In this document: positions 1-6,265 of the stretch, piece after piece
Position numbering within the stretch: position 1 is the stretch's first letter
Layout: every line of letters begins with the position of its first letter
Source: Actinomycetota bacterium
GTDB taxonomy: Bacteria > Actinomycetota > Acidimicrobiia > Acidimicrobiales > CADCSY01
NCBI GenBank assembly: GCA_016178435.1
Contig: JACOTK010000308.1
Coordinates: 1 to 9,444 of the forward strand
Length of the DNA stretch: 9,444 bases
Direction of reading: 5' to 3'
Notes under the pieces: model-generated
What the model saw: the letters and a program-made list of their open reading frames with translations, nothing else
Told to the model about the DNA's origin: nothing
Databases searched by the model: none
Program-made: the position numbers and the translations under genes

Positions 1-348
1 CGATACGGCAACCTGCAGTTGAATGCGGGCAGCGAGGACATCGACGAGTGGGGCGAAAGTGTGCGACTGCGCCTCGATGGCGAGGTTCGCACCGTTCGTC
101 GTGCGGCCACCTACGGTTCGATTCCTCCGGGCCGGATCGGGCTGGTCGTGGATTCCTACGGCCTGTTGTCGATCTGCGTCGACCGTCAGTCGGCGGCCGA
201 GGAGCTGGGTCTCGACGTGGGCGACGCGGTCACACTCGAGGCTCTCGACTCGTCGGGCGACGGCGGCGATGCAGATTCACGGAACAATGCGACGACCGCA
301 GCGGTGTCCGTGTCGCTGCGCCCCCCATCACGATCGGAGCCATCTTGA
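1..348 (+). CDS. SAM hydroxide adenosyltransferase (DUF62) family protein, C-terminal part, 5' truncated
   Basis: Frame 1 is open from the first base to TGA 346-348, giving 115 residues of a protein whose start lies outside the window. It begins with RYGNLQLNAG. This resembles the D-[FY]-GN-x2-[TL]-N motif that opens the C-terminal beta domain of SAM hydroxide adenosyltransferases (relatives of fluorinase and chlorinase). Next come an alternating beta pattern, VDSYGLLSICVDRQSAAEEL and LGLDVGDAVTLEAL, matching the family's 'S-x-G-x-L-x-I-A ... A-x2-LGL-x-GD-x-V' ending. Known members hydrolyse S-adenosylmethionine to adenosine and methionine. The last 33 or so residues (after nt 246) are Ser/Asp/Ala-rich and probably not part of the fold. 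The stop overlaps the TTG start of the next small ORF. The minus-strand gene's open frame covers 186-348 in antisense. The family call rests on motif recall over a short fragment. Confidence 0.7.
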   Translation, partial: RYGNLQLNAGSEDIDEWGESVRLRLDGEVRTVRRAATYGSIPPGRIGLVVDSYGLLSICVDRQSAAEELGLDVGDAVTLEALDSSGDGGDADSRNNATTAAVSVSLRPPSRSEPS

Positions 349-1148
349 GACCCGGAACCACCATCGCCATGGCCATTCTGTTGTCGGTCATCGTCCTCGC
401 CGGAGTGCTGCAGTTGCTCGTGCTGTCCTGAGCCCTCGGCTCTCGAGGCTTCGCCCGACGCCCGGCCGGCGGCCGACCCGCCCGAGGTCGAGATCAGGAA
501 ACCGACGAAGAGCACCGCGATGCCGACGGTCAAGGTGACCGCAAAGGCGTCCATCTCCCCGAGCAGGCTGTTGAGCAGCCCACTCATCGAGAGCATGGCC
601 GTGCCGAGTGCGATGACGAGGTTTCCCGCCACAAGTCGTGGCCGGCTCCGACGGAGGCGAGCGGCGCTCCAGACCGCGCCGCCGAACACGACCAGGGCCC
701 CTGTCGCACTGGCGACGGCGGCGAGCACCCGGGGGAGTGGGCCGAAGACCTGGCTTCCCTGGGGAAGGACCGCCGGATCGAAGTCGAAGGTGTGTGTCAA
801 TGGGGCGACGGTGATGACACCTACGGCAAAGGCCAGTGACAGGGCGATGCCTACGGCGAAGCGATCGCCACGGCGTTGTCCGGCCAGCAGATAGATGGTG
901 CCGAGGGCGAGGACGGGGACGTTGAGCACGGCGCCGAAGGCGTAGAAGAAGCGGAAGCTCACCTCGTTCCAGCCGAGGGTGGCGCCTGCCCACAGCGACG
1001 CAGCCCCGCATGCGAAGAAGAACAAGGCGATGCTCCACGCGAGCTCGTGACGACGGTGACGTGCCAGCCATCGCTCCCAGGTGGAGCCGGCGAAGGCAAG
1101 GGCCAACACGGTGGAACCCGCAGCGAGGGCAATCGTCGGTGTCGACAT
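186..1148 (-). CDS. Seven-helix integral membrane protein of unknown function
   Basis: The start is ATG (complement of 1146-1148). GGAG lies 3 nt upstream, slightly too close, and a TATCCT -10 lies 8 nt upstream, so a near-leaderless message is possible. The 320-residue product has seven apolar segments at about 4-22, 37-58, 66-90, 97-117, 139-161, 172-195 and 201-220. Arg-rich loops follow helices 1 (ERWLARHRRHE), 3 (QRRGDR) and 5 (ARLRRSRPR), predicting N-out/C-in topology. A longer outside loop at 118-138 contains THTFDFDP. Residues 221-320 are a Ser/Gly/Asp/Gln-rich tail with no apparent fold. That tail (nt 186-488) is antisense to the DUF62-type gene and the small membrane ORF, so it may be a real disordered tail or read-through of a lost stop. 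I do not recognise the family. The gene is divergent from rex and shares its 73-bp control region, so redox-linked expression is a reasonable inference. Confidence 0.7.
   Translation of the reverse strand: MSTPTIALAAGSTVLALAFAGSTWERWLARHRRHELAWSIALFFFACGAASLWAGATLGWNEVSFRFFYAFGAVLNVPVLALGTIYLLAGQRRGDRFAVGIALSLAFAVGVITVAPLTHTFDFDPAVLPQGSQVFGPLPRVLAAVASATGALVVFGGAVWSAARLRRSRPRLVAGNLVIALGTAMLSMSGLLNSLLGEMDAFAVTLTVGIAVLFVGFLISTSGGSAAGRASGEASRAEGSGQHEQLQHSGEDDDRQQNGHGDGGSGSQDGSDRDGGRSDTDTAAVVALFRESASPPSPDESRASSVTASPTSRPSSSAAD
345..431 (+). CDS. Putative 28-residue single-pass membrane peptide (TTG start)
   Basis: A TTG at 345-347 overlaps the upstream TGA (346-348) and opens a 28-codon frame ending at TGA 429-431. 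GGAG at 336-339 lies 5 nt before the TTG, good Shine-Dalgarno spacing, so translational coupling to the upstream gene is plausible. The peptide has a short polar N-terminus (RPGTT). It is followed by about 21 uninterrupted apolar residues, roughly 7-27 (IAMAILLSVIVLAGVLQLLVL), enough for one transmembrane helix; the N-terminal Arg suggests the N-terminus is inside. An in-frame ATG at 369 would leave 20 residues. A hairpin follows the stop directly. The minus-strand membrane-protein gene is open across this stretch, but there it encodes a low-complexity tail, whereas this frame encodes a clean helix. No function is recognised. It could be a chance ORF. Confidence 0.45.
   Translation: MRPGTTIAMAILLSVIVLAGVLQLLVLS
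430..450 (+). terminator. Hairpin just after the small ORF, candidate U-tract-less terminator
   Basis: Directly at the small ORF's stop the sequence can fold as AGCC(C)TCG / CGAGGCT (431-438 with 444-450, one bulged C). An alternative is a perfect 5-bp stem, GAGCC / GGCTC (430-434 with 438-442). No T-run follows, so this is not a classical intrinsic terminator, although actinobacterial terminators often lack one. Its place between converging genes fits 3'-end formation. On the minus strand it would fall inside the membrane protein's tail codons. Confidence 0.3.
463..475. repeat. Perfect inverted repeat in the convergent zone
   Basis: CGGCC-GGC-GGCCG is a 5-bp GC-only stem with a 3-nt loop. 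It lies between the plus-strand genes and the last transmembrane codon of the minus-strand gene. It could stop or slow transcription from either side, but short GC palindromes are frequent in DNA this GC-rich. Confidence 0.25.
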
Positions 1149-1156
1149 CAACTCCG

Positions 1157-1187
1157 AGGATACGCATGGCGATTGCCCCTTTGTGAA
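1157..1187 (-). promoter_or_regulatory. Promoter candidate for the minus-strand membrane-protein gene
   Basis: Read on the minus strand, TATCCT (complement of 1157-1162) fits the actinobacterial TANNNT -10 consensus and lies 8 nt before the ATG. The likely start of transcription is therefore at or within a base or two of the start codon. TTCACA (complement of 1182-1187), 19 nt upstream, could serve as a weak -35. It is also the reverse face of the Rex-like half-site. Confidence 0.4.
1181..1187 (+). promoter_or_regulatory. Rex-type operator half-site TTGTGAA
   Basis: Rex operators in actinobacteria are inverted repeats built on TGTGAA...TTCACA. The sequence at 1181-1187 matches the left half exactly and lies in the spacer of rex itself, where autoregulation is known in Streptomyces. 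The expected right half (1192-1198) reads GGCCCTC and matches TTCACAA at only 2 of 7 positions, so this is a half-site rather than a full operator. It overlaps the -35 positions of both divergent promoter candidates, a good place for repression. Binding is inferred. Confidence 0.4.
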
Positions 1188-1211
1188 ATCGGGCCCTCCG
1201 ATCGCTACGAT
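1181..1211 (+). promoter_or_regulatory. Promoter candidate for rex and the hem operon
   Basis: TACGAT at 1206-1211 is a strong match to the TANNNT -10 consensus and ends 10 nt before the rex ATG. TTGTGA at 1181-1186 could serve as the -35, with a 19-nt spacer. Transcription would begin about 1217-1219, leaving a leader of only a few bases, so rex is probably leaderless or nearly so. GAAGG at 1213-1217 is only 4 nt from the ATG and poorly placed as a ribosome site. Confidence 0.5.
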
Positions 1212-1221
1212 CGAAGGTCTG

Positions 1222-1968
1222 ATGGTCGATCGTCCTCGTCGCCCCATTCCCGAGGCCACCGTTGCCCGACTTCCCGTCTATGCCCGGAGTCTGGGTGAGC
1301 TGACCCGCGACGGCGTCGCCACCATCTCGTCCGAGCAGCTTGCCGAGCTGGCCGGCGTGAATGCCGCCAAGGTGCGCAAGGATCTGTCCTATCTCGGATC
1401 CTACGGCACGCGTGGCGTGGGCTACGACGTGGAATATCTCCTCTATCAGATGAGTCGGGAGCTCGGCCTGACCCAGGACCGGCCCGTGGCCATCGTCGGC
1501 ATGGGAAACCTGGGTCACGCACTCGCGAACTATCACGGGTTCAGCGATCGCGGCTTTGTCGTGGCAGCACTCATCGACGCGGACCCCACCAAGGTGGGCG
1601 AGCGGATGGGCGAGCTCGTCGTTCGCTCCATCGCCGAACTGCCCGCTGTTGTGGCCGAGCATCAGATCGCCATCGGTGTGATCGCCACCCCGGCGGCAGT
1701 TGCCCAGGACGTGGCCGACCGGTTGGTCGATGCAGGCGTGCGCTCCATTCTGAACTTCGCGTCGGCCATGATTTCGGTGCCGCCCGACGTGTCGTTGCGT
1801 GTGGTCGATCTCGCCGTCGAGCTGCAGATCCTCAGCTTCTATCAACAACGCGGGAAGGTCACCCTCGCAGCGGTCCCCGACCCGATGCGCTCCCCCGAAG
1901 GTTCGACCGTGGTCGAGGCCGACGACGGTCCGACGGCAGTGACAGCGGCAGCGGTGGCCAGGTCCTGA
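1222..1968 (+). CDS. rex: Redox-sensing transcriptional repressor Rex
   Basis: The 248-residue product has the full Rex layout. An N-terminal winged-helix DNA-binding domain (about 1-80) contains IPEATVARLPVY, the recognition region LAELAGVNAAKVRKDLSYLG and the signature GSYGTRGVGYDV. A Rossmann NADH-binding domain follows, with VAIVGMGNLGHAL (about 89-101) and the strand-end acidic stretch ALIDADPTKVG (117-126). The C-terminal swapped helix includes LQILSFYQQRG (201-211). Residues from about 220 are a variable acidic/Ala-rich tail. Rex dimers bind DNA when NAD+ is high and release it when NADH rises. In Streptomyces Rex controls its own rex-hem operon and respiratory genes. The ATG at 1222 was chosen because the Rex match begins there; an upstream in-frame extension to 1081 would run through the promoter and into the divergent gene. 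The stop shares one base with the next start. Confidence 0.95.
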   Translation: MVDRPRRPIPEATVARLPVYARSLGELTRDGVATISSEQLAELAGVNAAKVRKDLSYLGSYGTRGVGYDVEYLLYQMSRELGLTQDRPVAIVGMGNLGHALANYHGFSDRGFVVAALIDADPTKVGERMGELVVRSIAELPAVVAEHQIAIGVIATPAAVAQDVADRLVDAGVRSILNFASAMISVPPDVSLRVVDLAVELQILSFYQQRGKVTLAAVPDPMRSPEGSTVVEADDGPTAVTAAAVARS

Positions 1969-2588
1969 TGCCGGTCGACGGCCCGCAGTATCCGGTCAAT
2001 CTGATTCTCCGTGACCGACCCTGTCTCGTGGTGGGTGGCGGTCGTGTTGCGTTGGGAAAGATCGAGGGGCTCTTGGCCGCAGGGGCAGCCGTTGACGTGG
2101 TTGCCGTGCAGGCGTCACCGGAGGTCCGTAGTCTGAGGGGCATCACCCTGCAGGAGCGCCCCTATCGATCCGGTGAAGTGGCGGGCTACCGCCTGGTGGT
2201 CGCTGCCACGGATGACCGCGCGGTCAACCGGCAGGTCTATCTGGACGGCGAGGCGGCGGGTGTTTGGGTCAACAGCGCCGACAATCCGGAGAACTGTGCC
2301 TTCACCCTGCCGGCCGTCGTTCGCCGTGGCCCGATCATGCTGACCGTCTCAACCGGCGGGCACAGTCCGGCCATGTCGTCGTGGTTGCGTGGTCGACTCA
2401 GTGACGAGCTTGGTCCCGAGTACCTGACCTTGCTCGATCTCCTGGCCGAGCGACGGGAGGAACTGCTCGCGCAAGGTGTGGCCACCGAAGGCTTGAGTTG
2501 GCAGGAGGCCCTCGATTCAGGGATGCTTGAGCTGGTCAGAACCGGACGGTTCGCCGAGGCAAGGGAGCGTTTGCAGACGTGTCTGTGA
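1968..2588 (+). CDS. sirC: Precorrin-2 dehydrogenase / sirohydrochlorin ferrochelatase (CysG N-terminal, Met8/SirC type)
   Basis: The 206-residue product matches the N-terminal module of CysG. YPVNLILRDRPCLVVGGGRVALGK (residues 8-31) is the substrate/NAD Rossmann entry, with the GGG-x-VA loop. LVVAATDD (76-83) and VNSADNPENCAFTLPA (101-116) follow. Asp105 sits where CysG has its catalytic Asp. TVSTGGHSPAMSSWLR (126-141) carries the Ser128-type position that is phosphorylated in Salmonella CysG. The C-terminal helical part (about 145-206) is short. The enzyme oxidises precorrin-2 to sirohydrochlorin with NAD+ and may insert iron to make siroheme; whether this one chelates iron cannot be told from sequence. 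Its substrate would come from the CobA domain encoded three genes downstream. The start ATG overlaps the rex TGA by one base, and the gene's 3' end overlaps hemA by 10 bp. Confidence 0.88.
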   Translation: MPVDGPQYPVNLILRDRPCLVVGGGRVALGKIEGLLAAGAAVDVVAVQASPEVRSLRGITLQERPYRSGEVAGYRLVVAATDDRAVNRQVYLDGEAAGVWVNSADNPENCAFTLPAVVRRGPIMLTVSTGGHSPAMSSWLRGRLSDELGPEYLTLLDLLAERREELLAQGVATEGLSWQEALDSGMLELVRTGRFAEARERLQTCL

Positions 2589-3829
2589 TCGTCGTGGGAC
2601 TCAATCACCGCAGTGTTGCCCTCGAGTTGCTCGAGCGCATGACGGTGGCGCCCGTGCGCTTGCCCAAGGCGCTGCACGATCTGCACAGTCGCGACAACAT
2701 CAGCGAGGTCGTCGTGCTCTCCACCTGCAACCGCACCGAGATCTATGCCCATGCTGAGCGGTTCCACGGGGCCGTGCAGGACGTCCGTGATTTCCTCGGT
2801 GAGTTGGCCCTGCTGCCTCCGGAGGATTTCGCGGATCATCTCTACACGTTTCACGATGCCGCTGCCGTTGCCCACCTCTTCACCGTGACCGCGGGGCTCG
2901 ATTCGGCGGTGCTGGGCGAGGGGGAGATCCTGGGTCAGGTCAAGACGGCATGGGAGGCATCCGCTGCCGAGGGCGCCACCGGTCCGGTGCTCAACATGTT
3001 GTTCCGCCATGCCGTCGAGGCCGGGAAGCGCGCTCGCACCGACACCGACATCGGCAAGCACACCGCGTCGGTGTCGCATGCGGCCGTGGCACTTGCCACC
3101 AAACGCCTCGGCACCCTCGAGGGTCGCAAGGTCCTGGTGGTGGGCGCGGGCGAGATGGGCGAGGGCATGGTCATGTCGTTGTCCCGGGCCGGCGTTGCCG
3201 AGGTGCTCGTTGCCAATCGAACGGGTGAGCGCGCCGACGCGTTGGCGGAGCGGGTCGGGGGGCGCGCGATCAGGCTGTCCGAGCTGCCTGCCGCTCTGTC
3301 GGAGATCGATGTCTTGCTGACCTCCACCGGCGCGACGTCGGTGATGGTCGAGCACGCGGACATTCAACCCGTGATGGCCGCCCGAGGCGGTCGGGAGCTC
3401 CTGATCGTCGACGTCGCCGTCCCCCGGGACGTCGACCCCTATGTCGCGGAGCTGCCGGGGGTCACCCTGCTCGACATGGACGATCTCCGGGCGTTTGCGC
3501 AGATCGGTCTCGACGAGCGTCGTCGTGAGGTGTCGAGCGTCCGCGATCTCATCGACGACGAGGTGGCCCGCTACCGGGAGGTGGCCACGGCGCGCCAGGT
3601 TGCGCCGCTGGTGACCGAGGTCCGGGAGCACGTCGAGGCCATCCGCGTCGCCGAGGTCGAGCGCGTCGGTCGCCGGCTTGCTCCGAGCGAGCGTGACGCA
3701 CTGGACGCGATGAGTCGTTCGCTGGTTGCCAAGTTGTTGCACGAGCCCACGGTGCGTCTCAAGGGTGCCGCCGGGACGCCTCGTGGTGAACGTCTTGCCG
3801 AGGCGCTTCGCGAGCTGTTCGGCCTCTAG
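2579..3829 (+). CDS. hemA: Glutamyl-tRNA reductase
   Basis: This 416-residue enzyme makes glutamate-1-semialdehyde from glutamyl-tRNA(Glu) with NADPH, the first committed step of the C5 tetrapyrrole pathway. The catalytic domain opens with MSVIVVGLNHRSVALELLER. It holds the nucleophilic Cys50 in VVVLSTCNRTEIYA. DSAVLGEGEILGQVK (108-122) is the other family signature. The NADPH domain shows VLVVGAGEMGEGM (185-197) and VANRT (211-215). The C-terminal dimerisation helices contain LLHEPTVRLK (386-395). The start is GTG 2579, inside the sirC reading frame, preceded at 11 nt by AGGGAG (2562-2567). A second GTG at 2585 would cut two residues and cannot be excluded. Length and motifs are normal and no lesion is seen. 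Confidence 0.96.
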   Translation: MSVIVVGLNHRSVALELLERMTVAPVRLPKALHDLHSRDNISEVVVLSTCNRTEIYAHAERFHGAVQDVRDFLGELALLPPEDFADHLYTFHDAAAVAHLFTVTAGLDSAVLGEGEILGQVKTAWEASAAEGATGPVLNMLFRHAVEAGKRARTDTDIGKHTASVSHAAVALATKRLGTLEGRKVLVVGAGEMGEGMVMSLSRAGVAEVLVANRTGERADALAERVGGRAIRLSELPAALSEIDVLLTSTGATSVMVEHADIQPVMAARGGRELLIVDVAVPRDVDPYVAELPGVTLLDMDDLRAFAQIGLDERRREVSSVRDLIDDEVARYREVATARQVAPLVTEVREHVEAIRVAEVERVGRRLAPSERDALDAMSRSLVAKLLHEPTVRLKGAAGTPRGERLAEALRELFGL

Positions 3830-3843
3830 GCCCGGCTCGCCCG

Positions 3844-4788
3844 ATGCGCGTCACCGTCGCGACCCGCGGCAGCGCTCTCGCGCTGTGGCAGGCCAACCAT
3901 GTCGCCGGGCTCCTGCGGGGGCTTCACGAGCACCTCGAGGTCGAGCTCGTGGTCATCGAGACCGTGGGCGATCGTGTTGTGGACCGGCCGATCTCGTCGA
4001 TGGGCGGACAGGGCATCTTCATCAAGGAGGTCCAGGCGGCGGTGATCGATGGCCGGGCCGACGTGGCGGTGCACTCGGCGAAGGATCTTCCGTCCGACCC
4101 AGCCCTGAACCCGCCCGAGCTTCTGATCGCGGCCGTGCCCGAGCGCGCCGACCCTCGAGACGTGCTGGTTGGCCGGACGCTGGACGCCCTACCCACAGGA
4201 GCCACGATCGCCACGGGGTCTGCCCGCCGGCGGGTGCAGCTTGCCGATCTGCGCAACGACCTCTCGTTCGCCGACCTGCGCGGCAACATCGACACCCGCC
4301 TCGCCAGGGCGTCGCAGTTCGGCGCGGTGGTCATGGCCAAGGCGGCGCTCGATCGCCTGGGGTACGAGGACCGGGCGGCCCAGGTGCTGTCGCCGAGCGA
4401 GATGCTGCCCCAGGTCGGCCAAGGGGCGTTGGCGCTCGAATGTCGGGCCGGCGACGACGGGGCCGATGTGGTCGTCCGCTCGTTGCTCACCCAGCTCGAG
4501 CACGGACCCTCCCGGGAGGCCGTCGATGCGGAGCGTGCGTTCCTGGGAATGTTGGGGGGTGGCTGCGATCTGCCCGTGGGGGCCTACGCGGAGATGAGGG
4601 ACGACGGAGCGCTGTGGCTTCGCGCGATGTTGGCCTCGGGCGACGGGCGCATGGTCCTGCGTGACGAGGCCGTCGCCCGTGGCGACCAGAGCCCGACCGA
4701 TCTGGGACACACCCTTGCCCGACACCTTCTCGACGAAGGCGGAGGCAGGCTCCTGCTCGAGGATCTGGGCCTGGGGGACCGGTCGTGA
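3844..4788 (+). CDS. hemC: Porphobilinogen deaminase (hydroxymethylbilane synthase)
   Basis: The 314-residue enzyme joins four porphobilinogens into hydroxymethylbilane. Family marks in order are: RVTVATRGSALALWQ at the N-terminus; DVAVHSAKDLP (73-83) with the catalytic Asp81; RRRVQLADLR (128-137); FADLRGNIDTRLA (142-154); VGQGALALECR (191-201); and LGGGCDLPVGAYA (237-249), where Cys241 anchors the dipyrromethane cofactor. The start is the first ATG in this frame, 14 nt after the hemA stop. No clear ribosome site lies before it, so it may rely on coupling to hemA. The 3' end overlaps the next gene by 4 bp (GTGA). Confidence 0.96.
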   Translation: MRVTVATRGSALALWQANHVAGLLRGLHEHLEVELVVIETVGDRVVDRPISSMGGQGIFIKEVQAAVIDGRADVAVHSAKDLPSDPALNPPELLIAAVPERADPRDVLVGRTLDALPTGATIATGSARRRVQLADLRNDLSFADLRGNIDTRLARASQFGAVVMAKAALDRLGYEDRAAQVLSPSEMLPQVGQGALALECRAGDDGADVVVRSLLTQLEHGPSREAVDAERAFLGMLGGGCDLPVGAYAEMRDDGALWLRAMLASGDGRMVLRDEAVARGDQSPTDLGHTLARHLLDEGGGRLLLEDLGLGDRS

Positions 4789-6248
4789 CGGTCTATCTGG
4801 TAGGTGCGGGGCCCGGCGACCCCGGGCTCTTGACCGTGCGCGGCGCCGAGCTGTTGGCAGCAGCGGACGTGATCGTGCATGACCGTCTGGCCGAGGCCTC
4901 ACTGCTCGACCAGGCCCGAGCGGGCGCGGAGATCATCGACGTCGGCAAGACGCCGGGGGGTCCGGTCCAACAGGACGCCATCAGCGAGTTGTTGGTCGAA
5001 CGAGGCCAACGGGGGCTGGAGGTGGTGCGCCTCAAGGGCGGTGACCCGTTCGTGTTCGGACGTGGTGGCGAGGAGGCCGAAGCCCTGCTCGGCGGAGGCG
5101 TCGCGTTCGAGATCGTGCCGGGGGTGACCTCGGCGATCGCCGCAGCGGCCTACGCAGGTGTTCCCGTCACCCACCGGGGCCTGTCGACCTCGTTCACCGT
5201 GGTGACCGGACACAGCCGCCATGGCGTCGATCCCGGTGTCGATTGGGATGCCCTGGCCCGCGCAGGCGACACCATCGTCCTGATGATGGCGGTGGCCCAT
5301 CGCCGGGAGATCGCCGAGCGACTGATCGCAGGAGGGCGTCCGGCGGACACGCCGGTGGCGGCGGTCCGTTGGGGCACCCGGTCCCGGCAGCGAACGATTC
5401 GCACCACGCTGGGTGAGTTGGGTGCGGTCGACCTCGAACCCCCCGTCGCGATCATCGTCGGCGAGGTCGCGGGGTTGAATCTGGCCTGGTTCGAGTCACG
5501 GCCGCTGTTCGGACGGCGCATCGCGATCACCAGGGCACGTGAGCAGAGCTCGACCATGGCGGGGCGACTCACTCGGTTGGGGGCCGAGGTTGTCGAGGCG
5601 CCGACCATCGCGATCACCAGCGCCGCCGATGGCGGCGCTGCCCTCGCAGCAGCAGCAGCAGCCGTGGCGTCCCGTGACTGGGTCGTGCTCACCTCGGCGA
5701 ACTCGGTCGACCGGTTCTGGGCGCACCTGCGTGACGCCCGGGATCTGGGCCCTGCCCGTGTCGCGGTCATCGGCCCTGGCACCGCCGACGCCCTTGCCCG
5801 TCACCACGTGGTGGCCGACCTGCAGCCGGAACGAGCGGTGGCCGAGTCGTTGCTCGCCGCTTTCCCTGCGCCGCCTGCCGGCGGAGGCAAGGTCTTGTTG
5901 CCTCAGGCCGCCGCGGCGCGACCGGTCCTGGCCGAAGGGCTTCGCTCAGCGGGTTGGCAGGTCGATGTGGTCGAGGCCTACCGGACCGAACCGGTTGTGC
6001 CCTCGCCGGAGGCACTTCGTGCGATCCACGACGCCGACGCCATTGCCTTCACCTCGGCGTCCACCGTCACGAACTTCCTGAGCGCAGCGGATAGGGATAC
6101 CCTGCCTCGCTGCATCGCGAGCATCGGCCCCATCACCAGCGCCGCTGCACGGGAGCACGGACTGAACGTCGACCTCGAGGCCGACGAGCACACCGTCGAC
6201 GGCCTCATCGCCGCCCTCGTCACCCACTTCTCGTCCGCCGCCGTTTGA
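4785..6248 (+). CDS. cobA-hemD: Fused uroporphyrinogen-III C-methyltransferase (CobA) and uroporphyrinogen-III synthase (HemD)
   Basis: This is a single 487-residue frame with two enzymes. Residues 1 to about 240 are the SAM-dependent methyltransferase that turns uroporphyrinogen III into precorrin-2. The marks are VYLVGAGPGDPGLLTVRG, VVRLKGGDPFVFGRGGEE (80-97), EIVPGVTSAIAAAAYAGVPVTHRG (109-132) and the late PPVAIIVGEV strand (219-228). Residues about 241-487 are HemD, which cyclises and inverts hydroxymethylbilane. It opens with LFGRRIAITRAREQ (241-254). It then has WVVLTSANSVDRFW (299-312), the domain-closing Tyr region VVEAYRTEP (395-403) and IAFTSASTVTNF (420-431). Such fusions are known in actinobacteria and firmicutes. 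GTG 4785 overlaps the hemC TGA, with GGGGGA 6 nt upstream. Five GCA codons in a row (5646-5660) code a polyalanine stretch between HemD secondary-structure elements. Confidence 0.95.
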   Translation: MTVYLVGAGPGDPGLLTVRGAELLAAADVIVHDRLAEASLLDQARAGAEIIDVGKTPGGPVQQDAISELLVERGQRGLEVVRLKGGDPFVFGRGGEEAEALLGGGVAFEIVPGVTSAIAAAAYAGVPVTHRGLSTSFTVVTGHSRHGVDPGVDWDALARAGDTIVLMMAVAHRREIAERLIAGGRPADTPVAAVRWGTRSRQRTIRTTLGELGAVDLEPPVAIIVGEVAGLNLAWFESRPLFGRRIAITRAREQSSTMAGRLTRLGAEVVEAPTIAITSAADGGAALAAAAAAVASRDWVVLTSANSVDRFWAHLRDARDLGPARVAVIGPGTADALARHHVVADLQPERAVAESLLAAFPAPPAGGGKVLLPQAAAARPVLAEGLRSAGWQVDVVEAYRTEPVVPSPEALRAIHDADAIAFTSASTVTNFLSAADRDTLPRCIASIGPITSAAAREHGLNVDLEADEHTVDGLIAALVTHFSSAAV

Positions 6249-6253
6249 GCCCC

Positions 6254-6259
6254 TACGCT
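6254..6259 (+). promoter_or_regulatory. Possible internal leaderless promoter (-10) for hemB
   Basis: TACGCT fits TANNNT and is followed by six bases (GGGGCG) and then the hemB ATG at 6266. With the usual 6-7 nt from -10 to +1, transcription would begin at the A of the start codon. No convincing -35 lies 16-19 nt upstream. Alternatively GGGG (6260-6263) is a poorly spaced ribosome site and the gene is simply read as part of the operon. Confidence 0.3.
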
Positions 6260-6265
6260 GGGGCG

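Noticed and set aside
1181..1198. A complete Rex operator (inverted repeat)
   Set aside because: Only the left half TTGTGAA matches; the right half agrees at 2 of 7 positions. It is reported as a half-site only.
1081..1221. N-terminal extension of Rex to an upstream in-frame start
   Set aside because: The extra 47 residues do not belong to the Rex family, run through the -10 element and half-site, and overlap the divergent gene's coding region.
388..1848. A 486-codon minus-strand open frame over rex and the membrane-protein gene
   Set aside because: It is in another frame of the same strand as the membrane protein and antisense to rex. Its composition is arginine-rich and repetitive, with no domain.
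2237..3742. A 501-codon minus-strand open frame over sirC and hemA
   Set aside because: It is a shadow frame of GC-rich coding DNA, with no family features and a His/Arg/Gln-rich composition.
6245..6265. TTG start of hemB overlapping the cobA-hemD stop
   Set aside because: It adds seven unconserved residues; the ATG at 6266 gives a typical HemB N-terminus.
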